DNA of 37,832 nt, from positions 1 through 37,832 of the forward strand of contig JAGARW010000124.1 in assembly GCA_017621975.1 (NCBI GenBank), in the 5' to 3' direction. The notes beneath the pieces were generated by a model. That model was not told the DNA's origin. It did no database searches and was given only the letters and a program-made list of their open reading frames with translations. Source of the DNA: Lachnospiraceae bacterium (lineage in GTDB: Bacteria > Bacillota > Clostridia > Lachnospirales > Lachnospiraceae). The position numbers and the translations under genes were made by a program. Of the stretch, positions 14,027 to 22,600 are shown in pieces (position 1 is the first letter of the stretch; each line of letters starts with the position of its first letter).

Positions 14027-16684
14027 CTACACGGATTCCTCGATATACTGTTCAAATTCTTCACTGCTCATCAGTATTTTGCGCGGCTTCGTGCCTTCCT
14101 CGTCCCCTACGACGCCCGCTTCGTACAACTGATCCATGATCCTTGCCGCGCGGTTAAAGCCGATCTTAAAAGCTCTCTGCAAAAGACCGATCGACGCTTT
14201 ATCTTTCTCAATAATAAAGCGCCCCGCCTCCACAAAATAATCGTCTTTTTCGGAAGCTGCCGCGCCCGCGCCGCCTCCGGAAGCAGTTCCGAGATTCTGT
14301 ATCTGGGATTCGATATCGTCGCTGTAGACGTTGCCAAGCGTCTGATTTTTCAGAAAGTCAACGACGTCCGCGACTTCTTTATCGGAAACAAACGCGCCCT
14401 GAATACGCGCCGGCTTCGGATACCCCTGCGGATAAAAGAGCATATCGCCTTTTCCAAGCAGCTTTTCCGCTCCGTTCATATCCAGAATCGTACGGGAATC
14501 AACGCCGCTCGATACCGCAAACGCCACGCGGCTCGGCATGTTCGCCTTAATCAGTCCGGTAATAACGTCCACGCTCGGACGCTGCGTTGCAATAATCAGA
14601 TGGATGCCCGCCGCTCTTGCAAGCTGCGCGAGACGGCAGATCGATTCTTCGACCTCGCCAGGCGCTACCATCATCAAATCCGCAAGCTCGTCGACAATAA
14701 TGACGATCTGAGGCATTTTTGCCGGAGCGTCGGGGCTCCCTGCCATCGACTCGACTTTTTTGTTGTAGCCTTTCAGGTCGCGGACATTGAAATCCGCAAA
14801 TTTCTTGTAGCGGTCTGTCATTTCAGCTACACCCCAGTGCAGAGCGGCAGCCGCCTTTTTCGGATCGGTCACGACCGGAATCAGAAGATGAGGAATTCCG
14901 TTATAAACGCTCAGCTCCACAACCTTCGGATCGACCATGATCATTTTCACGTCTTCAGGAGACGCTTTGTACAAAATACTCATAATCAGCGTATTGATGC
15001 ATACGCTCTTACCGGAGCCGGTCGCTCCCGCAATGAGCATATGCGGCATCTTCGCAATGTCGGTAACGATCGTTTTGCCGCCGATGTCCTTTCCGACAGC
15101 AAACGCCAGATTTGCCGGAAAACTCTTAAATTCCTTGCTCTCCAACAGATCGCGCAGCGCCACCGTAGCGTTTTCTTTATTGGGAACTTCAATACCGACT
15201 GCCGCCTTGCCCGGAATCGGCGCTTCGATACGGATATCCGTCGCCGCCAGATTGAGCTTAATATCGTCTGCCAGATTTACGATCCTGCTGACCTTAACGC
15301 CCGCCTCCGGCTGCATTTCATACCGGGTAACGGCGGGTCCCTGACTGATGTCGGTAATCGTCACCTTAACGCCGAACGTCTGCAAGGTCTGCTGCAGGCG
15401 CATCGCCGTCTCTTTTAACTGATTTGCAGAGTCTCCGGAGCCTTTATTGCTGCCCTTCTGCAGCAGTGAGATCGGCGGAAAAGCATATTCCTTAAGACGC
15501 TCCGTGCGTTTCTTCTGCTCCTGCACCGGGACAGACGCCATAACCTCAGCTTTTCCCACGGCTTGTCCGCTCTGCATCCGGTTAGACGCCGCCGCAGCGT
15601 GCTCTGTCTGTGTCCGTTTAGACGCCGCAGTATGCTCCGGCTGTTCCTGCTCAGGTTCTGCCGCCTCCGGTTCGTACGGCGTTACATGAAGCTGAGGCAT
15701 CATATCGAACGGCTCTTTCTCATTGACAGGCTGTTCCTGTATTGCAAGCCCTATTGGATGTATCGCATCTGAAACGTCTTCTGTCCGCCCCGCCGTATGA
15801 ATACGGATCCGTTCAACTTCTGTCTGCTCATTGGCGTCTTCCTCCAAAGTGATCTCATGAATATCGTCCCTATGAATATGGATACGTTCTTCCTTTTCTT
15901 TTGCAAGCGACGTATCCAGCATAACGCCGGACACTTTTTTATCCATGCGCAGAATACGTTCCTGCTCCTCCTGCTCTTTTTGAAGCTCTAATTCTTCCCT
16001 GCGGCGCTGCTGCTCCTGCCGCCGCATTTCACTGCGTTCCCGCCTGCGGTTGGAGTCCTCTACAGCGCTCTCATATACCCTCTGGCTGCCTTCGCGTACA
16101 CCGCGCAGCAATGATTTCTCCGTAATAATGACAATGCAAATAATCGCAAGCACGATAACAATGAGCATCGTTCCTGTTTTATCAAGAAAACGGTTGAGCA
16201 GATATGCCAAAGTTCCGAACAGAACGCCTCCGCCGCACTTATCCTGACTGCTATATCTATAAAGATCTATGATATTGTATTGCTCCATTTTGAGGGAAGC
16301 GCCGCCGACCATGTCAAGCACGATACCTGCAAGACATACGAGAACGCCGCCTGCGATCAGCTTGAGCGTTGCAATATTCAGTCCTTTATTGGCAAGCCGG
16401 AAAGCGACCGCCAAAAAAAGCAGCACCGGGACCGCATATGCGGGGAGCCCGAAAACGCCGAATAAGAAATGGCTGATCGTATCTCCTGCCACACCAATGA
16501 CCCCAAAGTTGCAAAGGAACAAAAAAACAGCCACTGCCAGTACGGCGATCAGCGCTATCTCATCACGGACGCTGCTCTCAGGAGCGGTATTCGTTCTCTT
16601 TGCTCCGGATGTTGTCTGCCTCTTTCCACGATTTCCTGTATTCTGTTTTCTGCCGTTACCTTTCCTAGCTGCCACGTTTTCCAC
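14027..16684 (-). CDS. FtsK/SpoIIIE family DNA translocase
   Basis: An 885-residue protein. Four membrane segments lie in about residues 40-190, followed by a long charged Gln/Glu/Arg linker (about 200-400) typical of this family. The motor domain has Walker A 'GATGSGKSVCIN' at about 550 and Walker B 'IVIIVDELADLMMVA' at about 660, plus 'ATQRPSVDVITGLIKANMP'. The C-terminal winged-helix gamma domain (about 815-885, 'SIGLLQRAFKIGFNRAARIMDQL') reads polar DNA sequences. It pumps DNA at the closing septum in division or sporulation; SpoIIIE versus FtsK cannot be decided here. The GTG at 16684 is chosen because an in-frame stop lies about nine codons upstream; its ribosome binding site is weak. 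Confidence 0.95.
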   Translation of the reverse strand: MENVAARKGNGRKQNTGNRGKRQTTSGAKRTNTAPESSVRDEIALIAVLAVAVFLFLCNFGVIGVAGDTISHFLFGVFGLPAYAVPVLLFLAVAFRLANKGLNIATLKLIAGGVLVCLAGIVLDMVGGASLKMEQYNIIDLYRYSSQDKCGGGVLFGTLAYLLNRFLDKTGTMLIVIVLAIICIVIITEKSLLRGVREGSQRVYESAVEDSNRRRERSEMRRQEQQRRREELELQKEQEEQERILRMDKKVSGVMLDTSLAKEKEERIHIHRDDIHEITLEEDANEQTEVERIRIHTAGRTEDVSDAIHPIGLAIQEQPVNEKEPFDMMPQLHVTPYEPEAAEPEQEQPEHTAASKRTQTEHAAAASNRMQSGQAVGKAEVMASVPVQEQKKRTERLKEYAFPPISLLQKGSNKGSGDSANQLKETAMRLQQTLQTFGVKVTITDISQGPAVTRYEMQPEAGVKVSRIVNLADDIKLNLAATDIRIEAPIPGKAAVGIEVPNKENATVALRDLLESKEFKSFPANLAFAVGKDIGGKTIVTDIAKMPHMLIAGATGSGKSVCINTLIMSILYKASPEDVKMIMVDPKVVELSVYNGIPHLLIPVVTDPKKAAAALHWGVAEMTDRYKKFADFNVRDLKGYNKKVESMAGSPDAPAKMPQIVIIVDELADLMMVAPGEVEESICRLAQLARAAGIHLIIATQRPSVDVITGLIKANMPSRVAFAVSSGVDSRTILDMNGAEKLLGKGDMLFYPQGYPKPARIQGAFVSDKEVADVVDFLKNQTLGNVYSDDIESQIQNLGTASGGGAGAAASEKDDYFVEAGRFIIEKDKASIGLLQRAFKIGFNRAARIMDQLYEAGVVGDEEGTKPRKILMSSEEFEQYIEESV

Positions 16685-16761
16685 CTGCCGATATTTCTTT
16701 GGAAGCGCTTCTCATTTCTATTTTCTATGCTTCCTATTATCTTTTTTTACATATATTTTTG

Positions 16762-16790
16762 AGTATAACACGTTTTTGCTTTGATGGCAA
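16762..16790 (-). promoter_or_regulatory. Promoter of the ftsK/spoIIIE-like gene
   Basis: The minus strand reads TTGCCA (16790-16785), 17 bases, then TATACT (16767-16762) with an upstream TG (extended -10). Expected start is near 16755, about 70 bases before the GTG. Confidence 0.65.
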
Positions 16791-16887
16791 CGAGACATCC
16801 TTATGTAAAACTCTCCTTAAAATCTTTGTTAAAATCCATATTTTTTCATAAAATTAATCAAATAAATAAAAAAATGAAATTCCTGCT

Positions 16888-16916
16888 TGCAAAATTCCGT
16901 AATACCATTTATAATA
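16888..16916 (+). promoter_or_regulatory. Promoter of tRNA-Thr
   Basis: TTGCAA (16888-16893), a 17-base spacer and a perfect TATAAT (16911-16916). The tRNA begins 20 bases after the -10. Confidence 0.75.
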
Positions 16917-16935
16917 ACAAAGGTCAGTTACTTAT

Positions 16936-17008
16936 GCCGAAATAGCTCAGTTGGTAGAGCACTTCACTCGTAATGAAGGGGTCGAGGGTTCGAGTCCCTT
17001 TTTCGGCT
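16936..17008 (+). tRNA. tRNA-Thr (anticodon CGT)
   Basis: A 73-base cloverleaf. The acceptor stem GCCGAAA pairs with TTTCGGC, with a T discriminator. The D arm holds AGTTGGTAG, and the T arm holds GGTTCGAGTCC. The anticodon stem CTTCA/TGAAG encloses CTCGTAA, giving anticodon CGT at 16969-16971, which reads the Thr codon ACG. The 3' CCA is not encoded. It is a single tRNA with its own promoter and terminator. Confidence 0.95.
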
Positions 17009-17018
17009 GACAAAATGG

Positions 17019-17070
17019 TGTCTCTAAGGACAAGAGCTTCGTTATCGCTTTTGCTTTAGAGACATTTTTT
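17019..17070 (+). terminator. Terminator after tRNA-Thr
   Basis: TGTCTCTAA (17019-17027) pairs with TTAGAGACA (17056-17064), and an inner CAAGAGC/GCTTTTG helix extends it. Six T follow. It begins 11 bases after the tRNA. Confidence 0.85.
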
Positions 17071-17141
17071 ACTGCATACAATACGTTCCGCAAACTTTAC
17101 ATTTATAATCAAAGCTCCTGCTTCATATTTTTCGAACTACT

Positions 17142-18110
17142 ATGAATATACAAATGCAAAGACCCACTTTTATAAAAAAATTATGCTTTCTTCTTTTTAC
17201 TGTTTTTCTGTTTCTTTTCTGTCCATATAAAAAAGAAGTCTGTGCGTCTTCATACCCCTCCTCCAACAATGGATACAGTTATCTGCAAGTGCCCACCCAG
17301 ATCACAAAATGCAGAAATACTTATTTTATTGTAGACTGCTATCACGACCAGATCATCTACAGCGAAAATCTCGGCGCTCCCCTGAAGCAATGGAAAATCA
17401 TGACGAACAATGTCTGCCAGCCGCATGCGCTTGCAAGCGACGGCACGGTATATCTTGTCGTCGATACAGAAAATCATAGAGTGATTTCTTATGAAAAAGG
17501 CTCCGACCGTTTCAGGGAACTGCAAACATTCGAACACATCGGAAACCGTCCCCATTATGTTACCTATGAACCTTCCGACGGACTCTTTTACGTATGGAGC
17601 TCTCTGACCGGAGAAATGTTTTTGTTTAGGCGTACGCCCGGGACATCAGAGCTTACGCTGGCGGAAGTCCGCTCCGTTCCTATTTTAAACGGATTATATG
17701 TCCGCTCCTTTACGATCGTCGGAGATTCCATCCTTTTCCCATGTGTCGAGCTTGGATGTATTTTACAGGTCAACCGGTATTCCTTTGAAATCGAACAGCT
17801 CTACCCTGTTCCCGATACGATCGCCGGAATGGTGCAGATCACGCCGATCCAGAATTATTTTTACATCACGGTGTCCAGCGACCGCAGCTATGACAGAAGC
17901 TACGCCACAATCGTACGCACAGCCGACTTAAGCCAACTGCAATATGGAAATTATGAAGATCTGAAGCATCTGTTCGGAAACAACGGAACGCCCTATTACA
18001 TCTCGCAGTTCGACGGCAGCTATTTTATGATTCACGAAGACGTTTCCCCCGGCATTTACCGTTTTGACGTACAGGACAATACGATTCGTAATATAAAAGG
18101 GATGCATTAG
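17142..18110 (+). CDS. Secreted beta-propeller-like hypothetical protein
   Basis: A 322-residue protein. Lys residues at 12-13 followed by a hydrophobic run (about 14-28, 'LCFLLFTVFLFLFC') and 'VCASSYP' suggest a signal peptide cut near residue 35. The mature part shows repeats of short strands such as 'YFIVDCYHDQIIYSE', 'YLVVDTENHRVISYE' and 'LFYVWSSLTGEMFLF', the NHL/YVTN-like pattern of a beta-propeller. The first two blades keep the 'D..H/N..I' motif of NHL repeats. No strong ribosome binding site precedes ATG 17142; a TATAAT at 17104-17109 with a poor -35 may be its promoter. It is the only plus-strand gene in this area and ends at a bidirectional terminator. Ligand and partners unknown. 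Confidence 0.7.
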   Translation: MNIQMQRPTFIKKLCFLLFTVFLFLFCPYKKEVCASSYPSSNNGYSYLQVPTQITKCRNTYFIVDCYHDQIIYSENLGAPLKQWKIMTNNVCQPHALASDGTVYLVVDTENHRVISYEKGSDRFRELQTFEHIGNRPHYVTYEPSDGLFYVWSSLTGEMFLFRRTPGTSELTLAEVRSVPILNGLYVRSFTIVGDSILFPCVELGCILQVNRYSFEIEQLYPVPDTIAGMVQITPIQNYFYITVSSDRSYDRSYATIVRTADLSQLQYGNYEDLKHLFGNNGTPYYISQFDGSYFMIHEDVSPGIYRFDVQDNTIRNIKGMH

Positions 18111-18121
18111 CATCCCTTTTT
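18096..18121. terminator. Bidirectional terminator between convergent genes
   Basis: AAAGGGATGC (18096-18105) and GCATCCCTTT (18110-18119) pair perfectly over 10 bp around ATTA, with T-runs on both strands. The stop codon of the propeller-like gene (18108-18110) lies in the hairpin. Confidence 0.85.
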
Positions 18122-18159
18122 CACAATCTGGTATCGCCAAGACCTATGCCGCACGCCGC

Positions 18160-19080
18160 TCAGCTGCATGCCCAGTCAGCCAGTACCTTAGAAAAATCCC
18201 TGTTTTTCAAATCTTCTCTGCGGATCATGAAATTCAGCGTCCCGCCGTTCAGATCAAGATCCATTTCACCGATATCCCCCGCCGGGAACGTAAAGGTATC
18301 GTCGTCCAACTGAAACAGCAGGGTATCCCACTCCTCCAGAGGCTTGCCGCATTCCTTGCCATACAGACGGGGATCGTCCTGCGTATAGCGGGGATAGCCG
18401 CCGATCTTACAGCCGCCGATCTCGATCTGCTTCCGAATCCTGTTCAAAAGCTCCCGCTCCTCGCCCGTTTCATCACGCAGGCGATACGGCATATACGCTT
18501 CCGGATCCGCGCCTGGCAGCCGCCTTTCCAGAGTAGAAGCAAACAGAGCGTCAAACCGGCAATTCCAGTAATTGGGCTTCTCCTGCTCTGCGGGCAAAAA
18601 TATCATTTTCAAAGGAATTTCAGGAGTGCGCCATTCGGGACCGTCCTCCCACGGGCACGGCATCTTGCCGCGGCACTCTTCCTCCGTGACGGTTTCATCT
18701 ACGGACGGATAATAAAGCAGACGCCACTGGCGCTGGATCGTGCCGTCCGTCTCACTGTACAGGCCGAATCCTCCGTCATAGTTAAACTCGGACAGAAATA
18801 TCTGCAGGATACCGCTGTCCGGAAATTCATCCATGCGGGGCATCTGTGAAAAGTTGATCTGCGCGCACAGCCACAGCGTCTGACCGTCCGCCCCAATCGG
18901 GTAACTCTGATCGTGCGGCAGATAGGGAATCCCGCCCAAATGACTGTCCGTAATCCCGAAAGGCTCCCTGCTGAACCGTAGCGGACACACAGGCTTCCTG
19001 TTCTTTTCCTGAAGTTCCTCCACGATCTGCTCACAGCAGCGGATTTTTTCCATGTCTGTCTGCTCTCTTTCAAGGCTCAC
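18160..19080 (-). CDS. DUF1963 (YwqG-like) protein
   Basis: A 306-residue cytoplasmic protein of the DUF1963 family. Family features seen: 'SHLGGIPYLPHDQSYP' (target-glycine-proline turn), 'LWLCAQINFSQMP', 'GILQIFLSE', and a C-terminal 'KIGGYPRYTQDDPR...LLFQLDDD', ending 'GGTLNFMIRREDLKNRDFSK' (shown in part). These segments match Bacillus YwqG in order. The GTG at 19080 is chosen because GGGAGG lies eight bases upstream; an upstream GTG at 19122 has no good site. YwqG sits beside toxin/immunity genes in Bacillus, but here it lies alone behind mscS. Biochemical role unknown. Confidence 0.85.
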   Translation of the reverse strand: MSLEREQTDMEKIRCCEQIVEELQEKNRKPVCPLRFSREPFGITDSHLGGIPYLPHDQSYPIGADGQTLWLCAQINFSQMPRMDEFPDSGILQIFLSEFNYDGGFGLYSETDGTIQRQWRLLYYPSVDETVTEEECRGKMPCPWEDGPEWRTPEIPLKMIFLPAEQEKPNYWNCRFDALFASTLERRLPGADPEAYMPYRLRDETGEERELLNRIRKQIEIGGCKIGGYPRYTQDDPRLYGKECGKPLEEWDTLLFQLDDDTFTFPAGDIGEMDLDLNGGTLNFMIRREDLKNRDFSKVLADWACS

Positions 19081-19148
19081 GCGCTTTTCCTCCCCTCTAT
19101 TTAATTTACTTTTTTTGTCCACTCTTTATTATTGCTTCAAAACCTGCG

Positions 19149-20024
19149 TTACGCTTTTCCCATATGCACATCTACCTGCGGATAAGGAATCGAGATGCCG
19201 CCGTCCTCAAGCGCCGTCTTCGCCTCCTCCAGCACCTGTGCCCGTCCGTCCCAGTAATCTGCATTTTCAAACCAGCACCGTATTCCAATCTCAACCGAGC
19301 TGTCTAAAAGCTCTTTGACAAACACTTTTCGTTCCTTATTCTGAAGAACCTTCTCATTCCGGTCCAACACATCGAGCAATATCCGCTTTGCCTCCTTAAT
19401 ATCGGTGTCGTAAGAAATCCCCACCGATACGTCAAGCCGGCGCGTCGTCATTGTCGAAAAATTCACAATATTATTGTTGGCAAGCGCGCCATTCGGCAGT
19501 GTGATAATCATATTGTCCCCTGTCTGCAGCTTTGTGTAAAATAACTGGATTTCAACGACCGTTCCTTCCTGTCCCTTCGTTCCTTCTATAATATAATCGC
19601 CTACGACAAAGGGCTTTACAAGCAGGATCAGTACCCCTCCCGCGCAGTTCGATAAACTGCCCTGCAAAGCGAGGGCGAACGCCACGCCGACCGAACCTAG
19701 CATCGCCACAACGCTTGCCGCGTCCAGACCAAAGCTGATTGCGATCATCAAAATCAGCAACGCCGTCAATCCTATTTTGATCAGTGAATCCAAAAACTGT
19801 ATCACACCCTGATCCGCATTCGCACGCGTAAGCGACGCCTTAATCAGCTTTCTCAGAAGCTTGATCGCCTGCAGTCCGATAAAAAGTACGATCGCCGCCA
19901 ACAAAACGCGGATTCCAAGACCAAGCGCCTTTTCCGGCAGCTGCTGTAAAAACCGCTCGATCACCCCTCTGTCTACTTCTACGCCCGCCGCCGCAGTCAC
20001 AATATCCATATCCTGTTCCGCCAT
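19149..20024 (-). CDS. Small-conductance mechanosensitive channel, MscS family
   Basis: A 291-residue membrane protein of typical MscS length. Three membrane helices lie at about 35-55, 80-100 and 104-130. The third has the Gly/Ala-rich pore pattern 'GSVGVAFALALQGSLSNCAGG'. The cytoplasmic beta domain follows ('VGDYIIEGTKGQEGTVVEIQLFYT', in part; 'ITLPNGALANNNIVNFS'), then a C-terminal alpha-beta domain ending 'ISIPYPQVDVHMGKA'. It opens under membrane tension to release solutes at osmotic down-shock. AGGAG is five bases before ATG 20024. It lies 44 bases behind glgB and may be read from the same transcript. Confidence 0.95.
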   Translation of the reverse strand: MAEQDMDIVTAAAGVEVDRGVIERFLQQLPEKALGLGIRVLLAAIVLFIGLQAIKLLRKLIKASLTRANADQGVIQFLDSLIKIGLTALLILMIAISFGLDAASVVAMLGSVGVAFALALQGSLSNCAGGVLILLVKPFVVGDYIIEGTKGQEGTVVEIQLFYTKLQTGDNMIITLPNGALANNNIVNFSTMTTRRLDVSVGISYDTDIKEAKRILLDVLDRNEKVLQNKERKVFVKELLDSSVEIGIRCWFENADYWDGRAQVLEEAKTALEDGGISIPYPQVDVHMGKA

Positions 20025-20068
20025 TCTCTCTCCTGTCCTTTCCTCAGCTTATGAAACGCGAATTTCTT

Positions 20069-22525
20069 TTATGCCTTTTTCGTTTTCGCACGCTTCGCGC
20101 TTGTTTCGTTTTTCACGGTTTTTACTGTTTTCGAAGTCTTCGCGCCCTTTGCAGGCTTTACGCTTTCCGCAGCCTTCGCGCTCTTTGCGCTCTTTATGCT
20201 TTCCGCAGCCTTCGCGCTCTTTGCGCTCTTTACGCTTTCCGCAGCCTTTACGCTCTTTCGCCTGCCCGCGGGCTTTTCTGCCGGAGTCTCTTCCGGAATA
20301 CAGGAAAATACCTGTACCGACAAAGGCGCCGATTTGATCGTAATCGAATATTCCCTGCCGTCGCACTCGCTCTCTTTCGCCGTCTTTACCCTCGGATTCG
20401 TAAGGCCGCTTCCTCCGTAGATTTCCGCGTCCGTATTCAGAATCTCTTTGTATTTTCCGGCGAACGGCACGCCGATCTTGTGGGGATTCCACAGCGCGTT
20501 TGCAAAGTTTTCAACGATCAGCAGCCACTCGTCCGAACGTTTGCCTTTTCGCAGGAACACAAGCATACATTCGTCGGCAGAAATATTATTGATCCATTCG
20601 AAACCTTCTTGCTCCGCATCCAGCTCATACAGCGCGGGATGTTCCTGATAGAAATGATTCAGATCCTGCATCAGCCGGTTTACGCCCTGATGCTCCTCAT
20701 ATTGCAGCAGTTCCCACTCCACTTCCCTGTTTTCATTCCATTCGTCGAATTCTCCGATATCCTGTCCCATAAAAAGCAGCTTTTTGCCCGGATGCATCAT
20801 CATATGCGCAAACGTCAGACGCAGATTTGCGAATTTATCCTTTCGCTCGCCCGGCATTTTACCGATCAGGGACGCTTTCCCATGCACGACTTCGTCATGT
20901 GAAAACTCCAGGACGAATTTTTCACTATAAGCGTAGATCATACTGAACGTCAGCTCTCCGTGATGATAAGAACGGAAGTACGGATCATATTTGATGTACT
21001 GCAGATAATCGTTCATCCAGCCCATATTCCATTTAAAGGTAAATCCGAGTCCTCCGTCTTCCAGCGGACCCGTTACCATCGGCCACGCCGTTGATTCTTC
21101 CGCAATGCTGACCGCTCCCTTGCCTCGTTTTGCAATCATGGAATTTAAATGCTTCAAAAATTCCATTGCTTCCAGATTTTCATTGCCTCCGTACATATTA
21201 GCGACCCACTGCCCGTCCTGCTTGCCGTAATCGAGATACAGCATCGAAGCCACTGCGTCGATGCGGATGCCGTCGGCATGATACTTTTCGATCCAGAAAA
21301 GCGCGTTGGCAATCAGATAATTGGAAACCTCCGGTCTGCCATAGTTATAAATCAGCGTTCCCCAATCGGGATGCGCTCCCTGTCTCGGATCCTTGTGCTC
21401 ATACAGACAGGTTCCGTCAAAATTCGAAAGCCCATAAACATCTCTCGGAAAATGCGCCGGTACCCAGTCTAAAATAACGCCGATTCCCGCCTTATGCATT
21501 TCATTCATAAAATACATAAAATCTTTCGGGCTGCCATAGCGCGCTGTCGGCGCATAATAACCGATCGTCTGATACCCCCACGAAGCGTCGAACGGATGCT
21601 CCATGATCGGCATCAGCTCAATATGGGTATACCCCATCCGTTTTACATATTCAATGATCTGCGGCGCAAGCTCGCGGTAGTTCAGATACGGTATCTCCTC
21701 TCCGTCTTCGGACTGCATATCTTCCGCTTCCTTTTTCGCCTTCCGTTTAAACGAACCGAGGTATAATTCATAAATGCTGATCGGCGCGTTTTTATCCTGC
21801 TTTGCACCTCTGCTCGCAATCCAGTCTTCGTCTTCCCATGCAAAACCGGAAATATCCTCTGTCACGGAAGCAGTTCCAGGACGCAGCTCCGTCCGGAATG
21901 CGTACGGATCGGACTTTAAATAAGTCAGTCCGCCTGTCAGCTTGATTTCAAATTTATAATTTTCTCCGGCTCCAACGTCCGGCAGAAACAGCTCGAAAAT
22001 ACCGGAATCCCATAATCTGCGCATCTGATAGATTCTGCCGTCCCAGTTATTAAAATCGCCTACAACGCTGACGCGAAGGGCATTCGGCGCCCAGACAGCA
22101 AAATGCATACCCGCTGTGCCGTCTATCGTCATTGCGTGCGCTCCTAATATGTCGTATACCGTATAATGAATCCCTGCCTGAAACCGATCGGTGTCTTTTT
22201 TTGTAATGACCGGAGCATAATTATAAATCTCTTTCCTGCGATGTTCCTTTTTACCGTCGCATACAAGATATTCGTAAGCAAACGTTTCTTTTTCCGGAAT
22301 GAGAGCCGCATAATATCCGGATTCGTCTACACATTCCATCGGATACGCCTTTGATCCGTCCAGACTGCGTATTTTAACGGAATTGGTATCCGGGAAAAAC
22401 GCCTGTACAAGCAGCTTGCCGCCCGCTTTATGCGCGCCGAGCAGCCTGTGCGGATTGTCCGATTCCGAGTAAACGATTTCTTCAATATCCCGCCAGTTCA
22501 TCAATTTGTATAACTTATCATTCAT
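20069..22525 (-). CDS. glgB: 1,4-alpha-glucan branching enzyme with Lys/Ala-rich C-terminal tail
   Basis: An 818-residue GH13 enzyme that moves alpha-1,4 glucan segments to alpha-1,6 positions in glycogen. Domains: N-terminal glucan-binding modules (about 15-105 and 125-215), a (beta/alpha)8 barrel (about 250-640) with nucleophile Asp423 ('GIRIDAVASM'), acid/base Glu at 476/477 ('IAEESTAWP') and Asp544 ('FSHDEVVHGK'), then a beta domain to about 745. The last 70 or so residues are an unusual basic Lys-Ala-Ser tail made of 12-residue repeats, absent from ordinary GlgB (usually 630-730 residues). GGAGGG precedes ATG 22525. No other glycogen gene is in the window. Confidence 0.95.
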   Translation of the reverse strand: MNDKLYKLMNWRDIEEIVYSESDNPHRLLGAHKAGGKLLVQAFFPDTNSVKIRSLDGSKAYPMECVDESGYYAALIPEKETFAYEYLVCDGKKEHRRKEIYNYAPVITKKDTDRFQAGIHYTVYDILGAHAMTIDGTAGMHFAVWAPNALRVSVVGDFNNWDGRIYQMRRLWDSGIFELFLPDVGAGENYKFEIKLTGGLTYLKSDPYAFRTELRPGTASVTEDISGFAWEDEDWIASRGAKQDKNAPISIYELYLGSFKRKAKKEAEDMQSEDGEEIPYLNYRELAPQIIEYVKRMGYTHIELMPIMEHPFDASWGYQTIGYYAPTARYGSPKDFMYFMNEMHKAGIGVILDWVPAHFPRDVYGLSNFDGTCLYEHKDPRQGAHPDWGTLIYNYGRPEVSNYLIANALFWIEKYHADGIRIDAVASMLYLDYGKQDGQWVANMYGGNENLEAMEFLKHLNSMIAKRGKGAVSIAEESTAWPMVTGPLEDGGLGFTFKWNMGWMNDYLQYIKYDPYFRSYHHGELTFSMIYAYSEKFVLEFSHDEVVHGKASLIGKMPGERKDKFANLRLTFAHMMMHPGKKLLFMGQDIGEFDEWNENREVEWELLQYEEHQGVNRLMQDLNHFYQEHPALYELDAEQEGFEWINNISADECMLVFLRKGKRSDEWLLIVENFANALWNPHKIGVPFAGKYKEILNTDAEIYGGSGLTNPRVKTAKESECDGREYSITIKSAPLSVQVFSCIPEETPAEKPAGRRKSVKAAESVKSAKSAKAAESIKSAKSAKAAESVKPAKGAKTSKTVKTVKNETSAKRAKTKKA
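20161..20256 (-). repeat. 36-bp tandem repeats encoding the GlgB tail
   Basis: About two and a half near-identical copies of a 36-base unit (unit starts 20161, 20197, 20233), encoding 12-residue repeats of the form KAAESVKSAKSA. Copies differ by single bases (for example Val/Ile), as in recent slippage expansion. Copy number may vary among strains. Confidence 0.85.
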
Positions 22526-22600
22526 TCGACACTTTCCCTCCCTGTGAGCTTATTATTTAATCAGTCTTTCTTTTTATACCCCAATTATATAAGTCCGCCT

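Noticed and set aside
12654-14132. 492-codon plus-strand ORF opposite fhs
   Set aside because: It is the mirror frame of a highly conserved, high-GC third-position gene; it has no ribosome binding site and a low-complexity Arg/His/Phe composition.
20161-20256. CRISPR-like 36-base periodicity
   Set aside because: The repeats are directly adjacent, in frame within glgB and have no spacers; they encode a protein tail.
20051-20902. 283-codon plus-strand ORF opposite the glgB 3' end
   Set aside because: Its repeats are the antisense reading of the 36-base tail repeats; no start signals.
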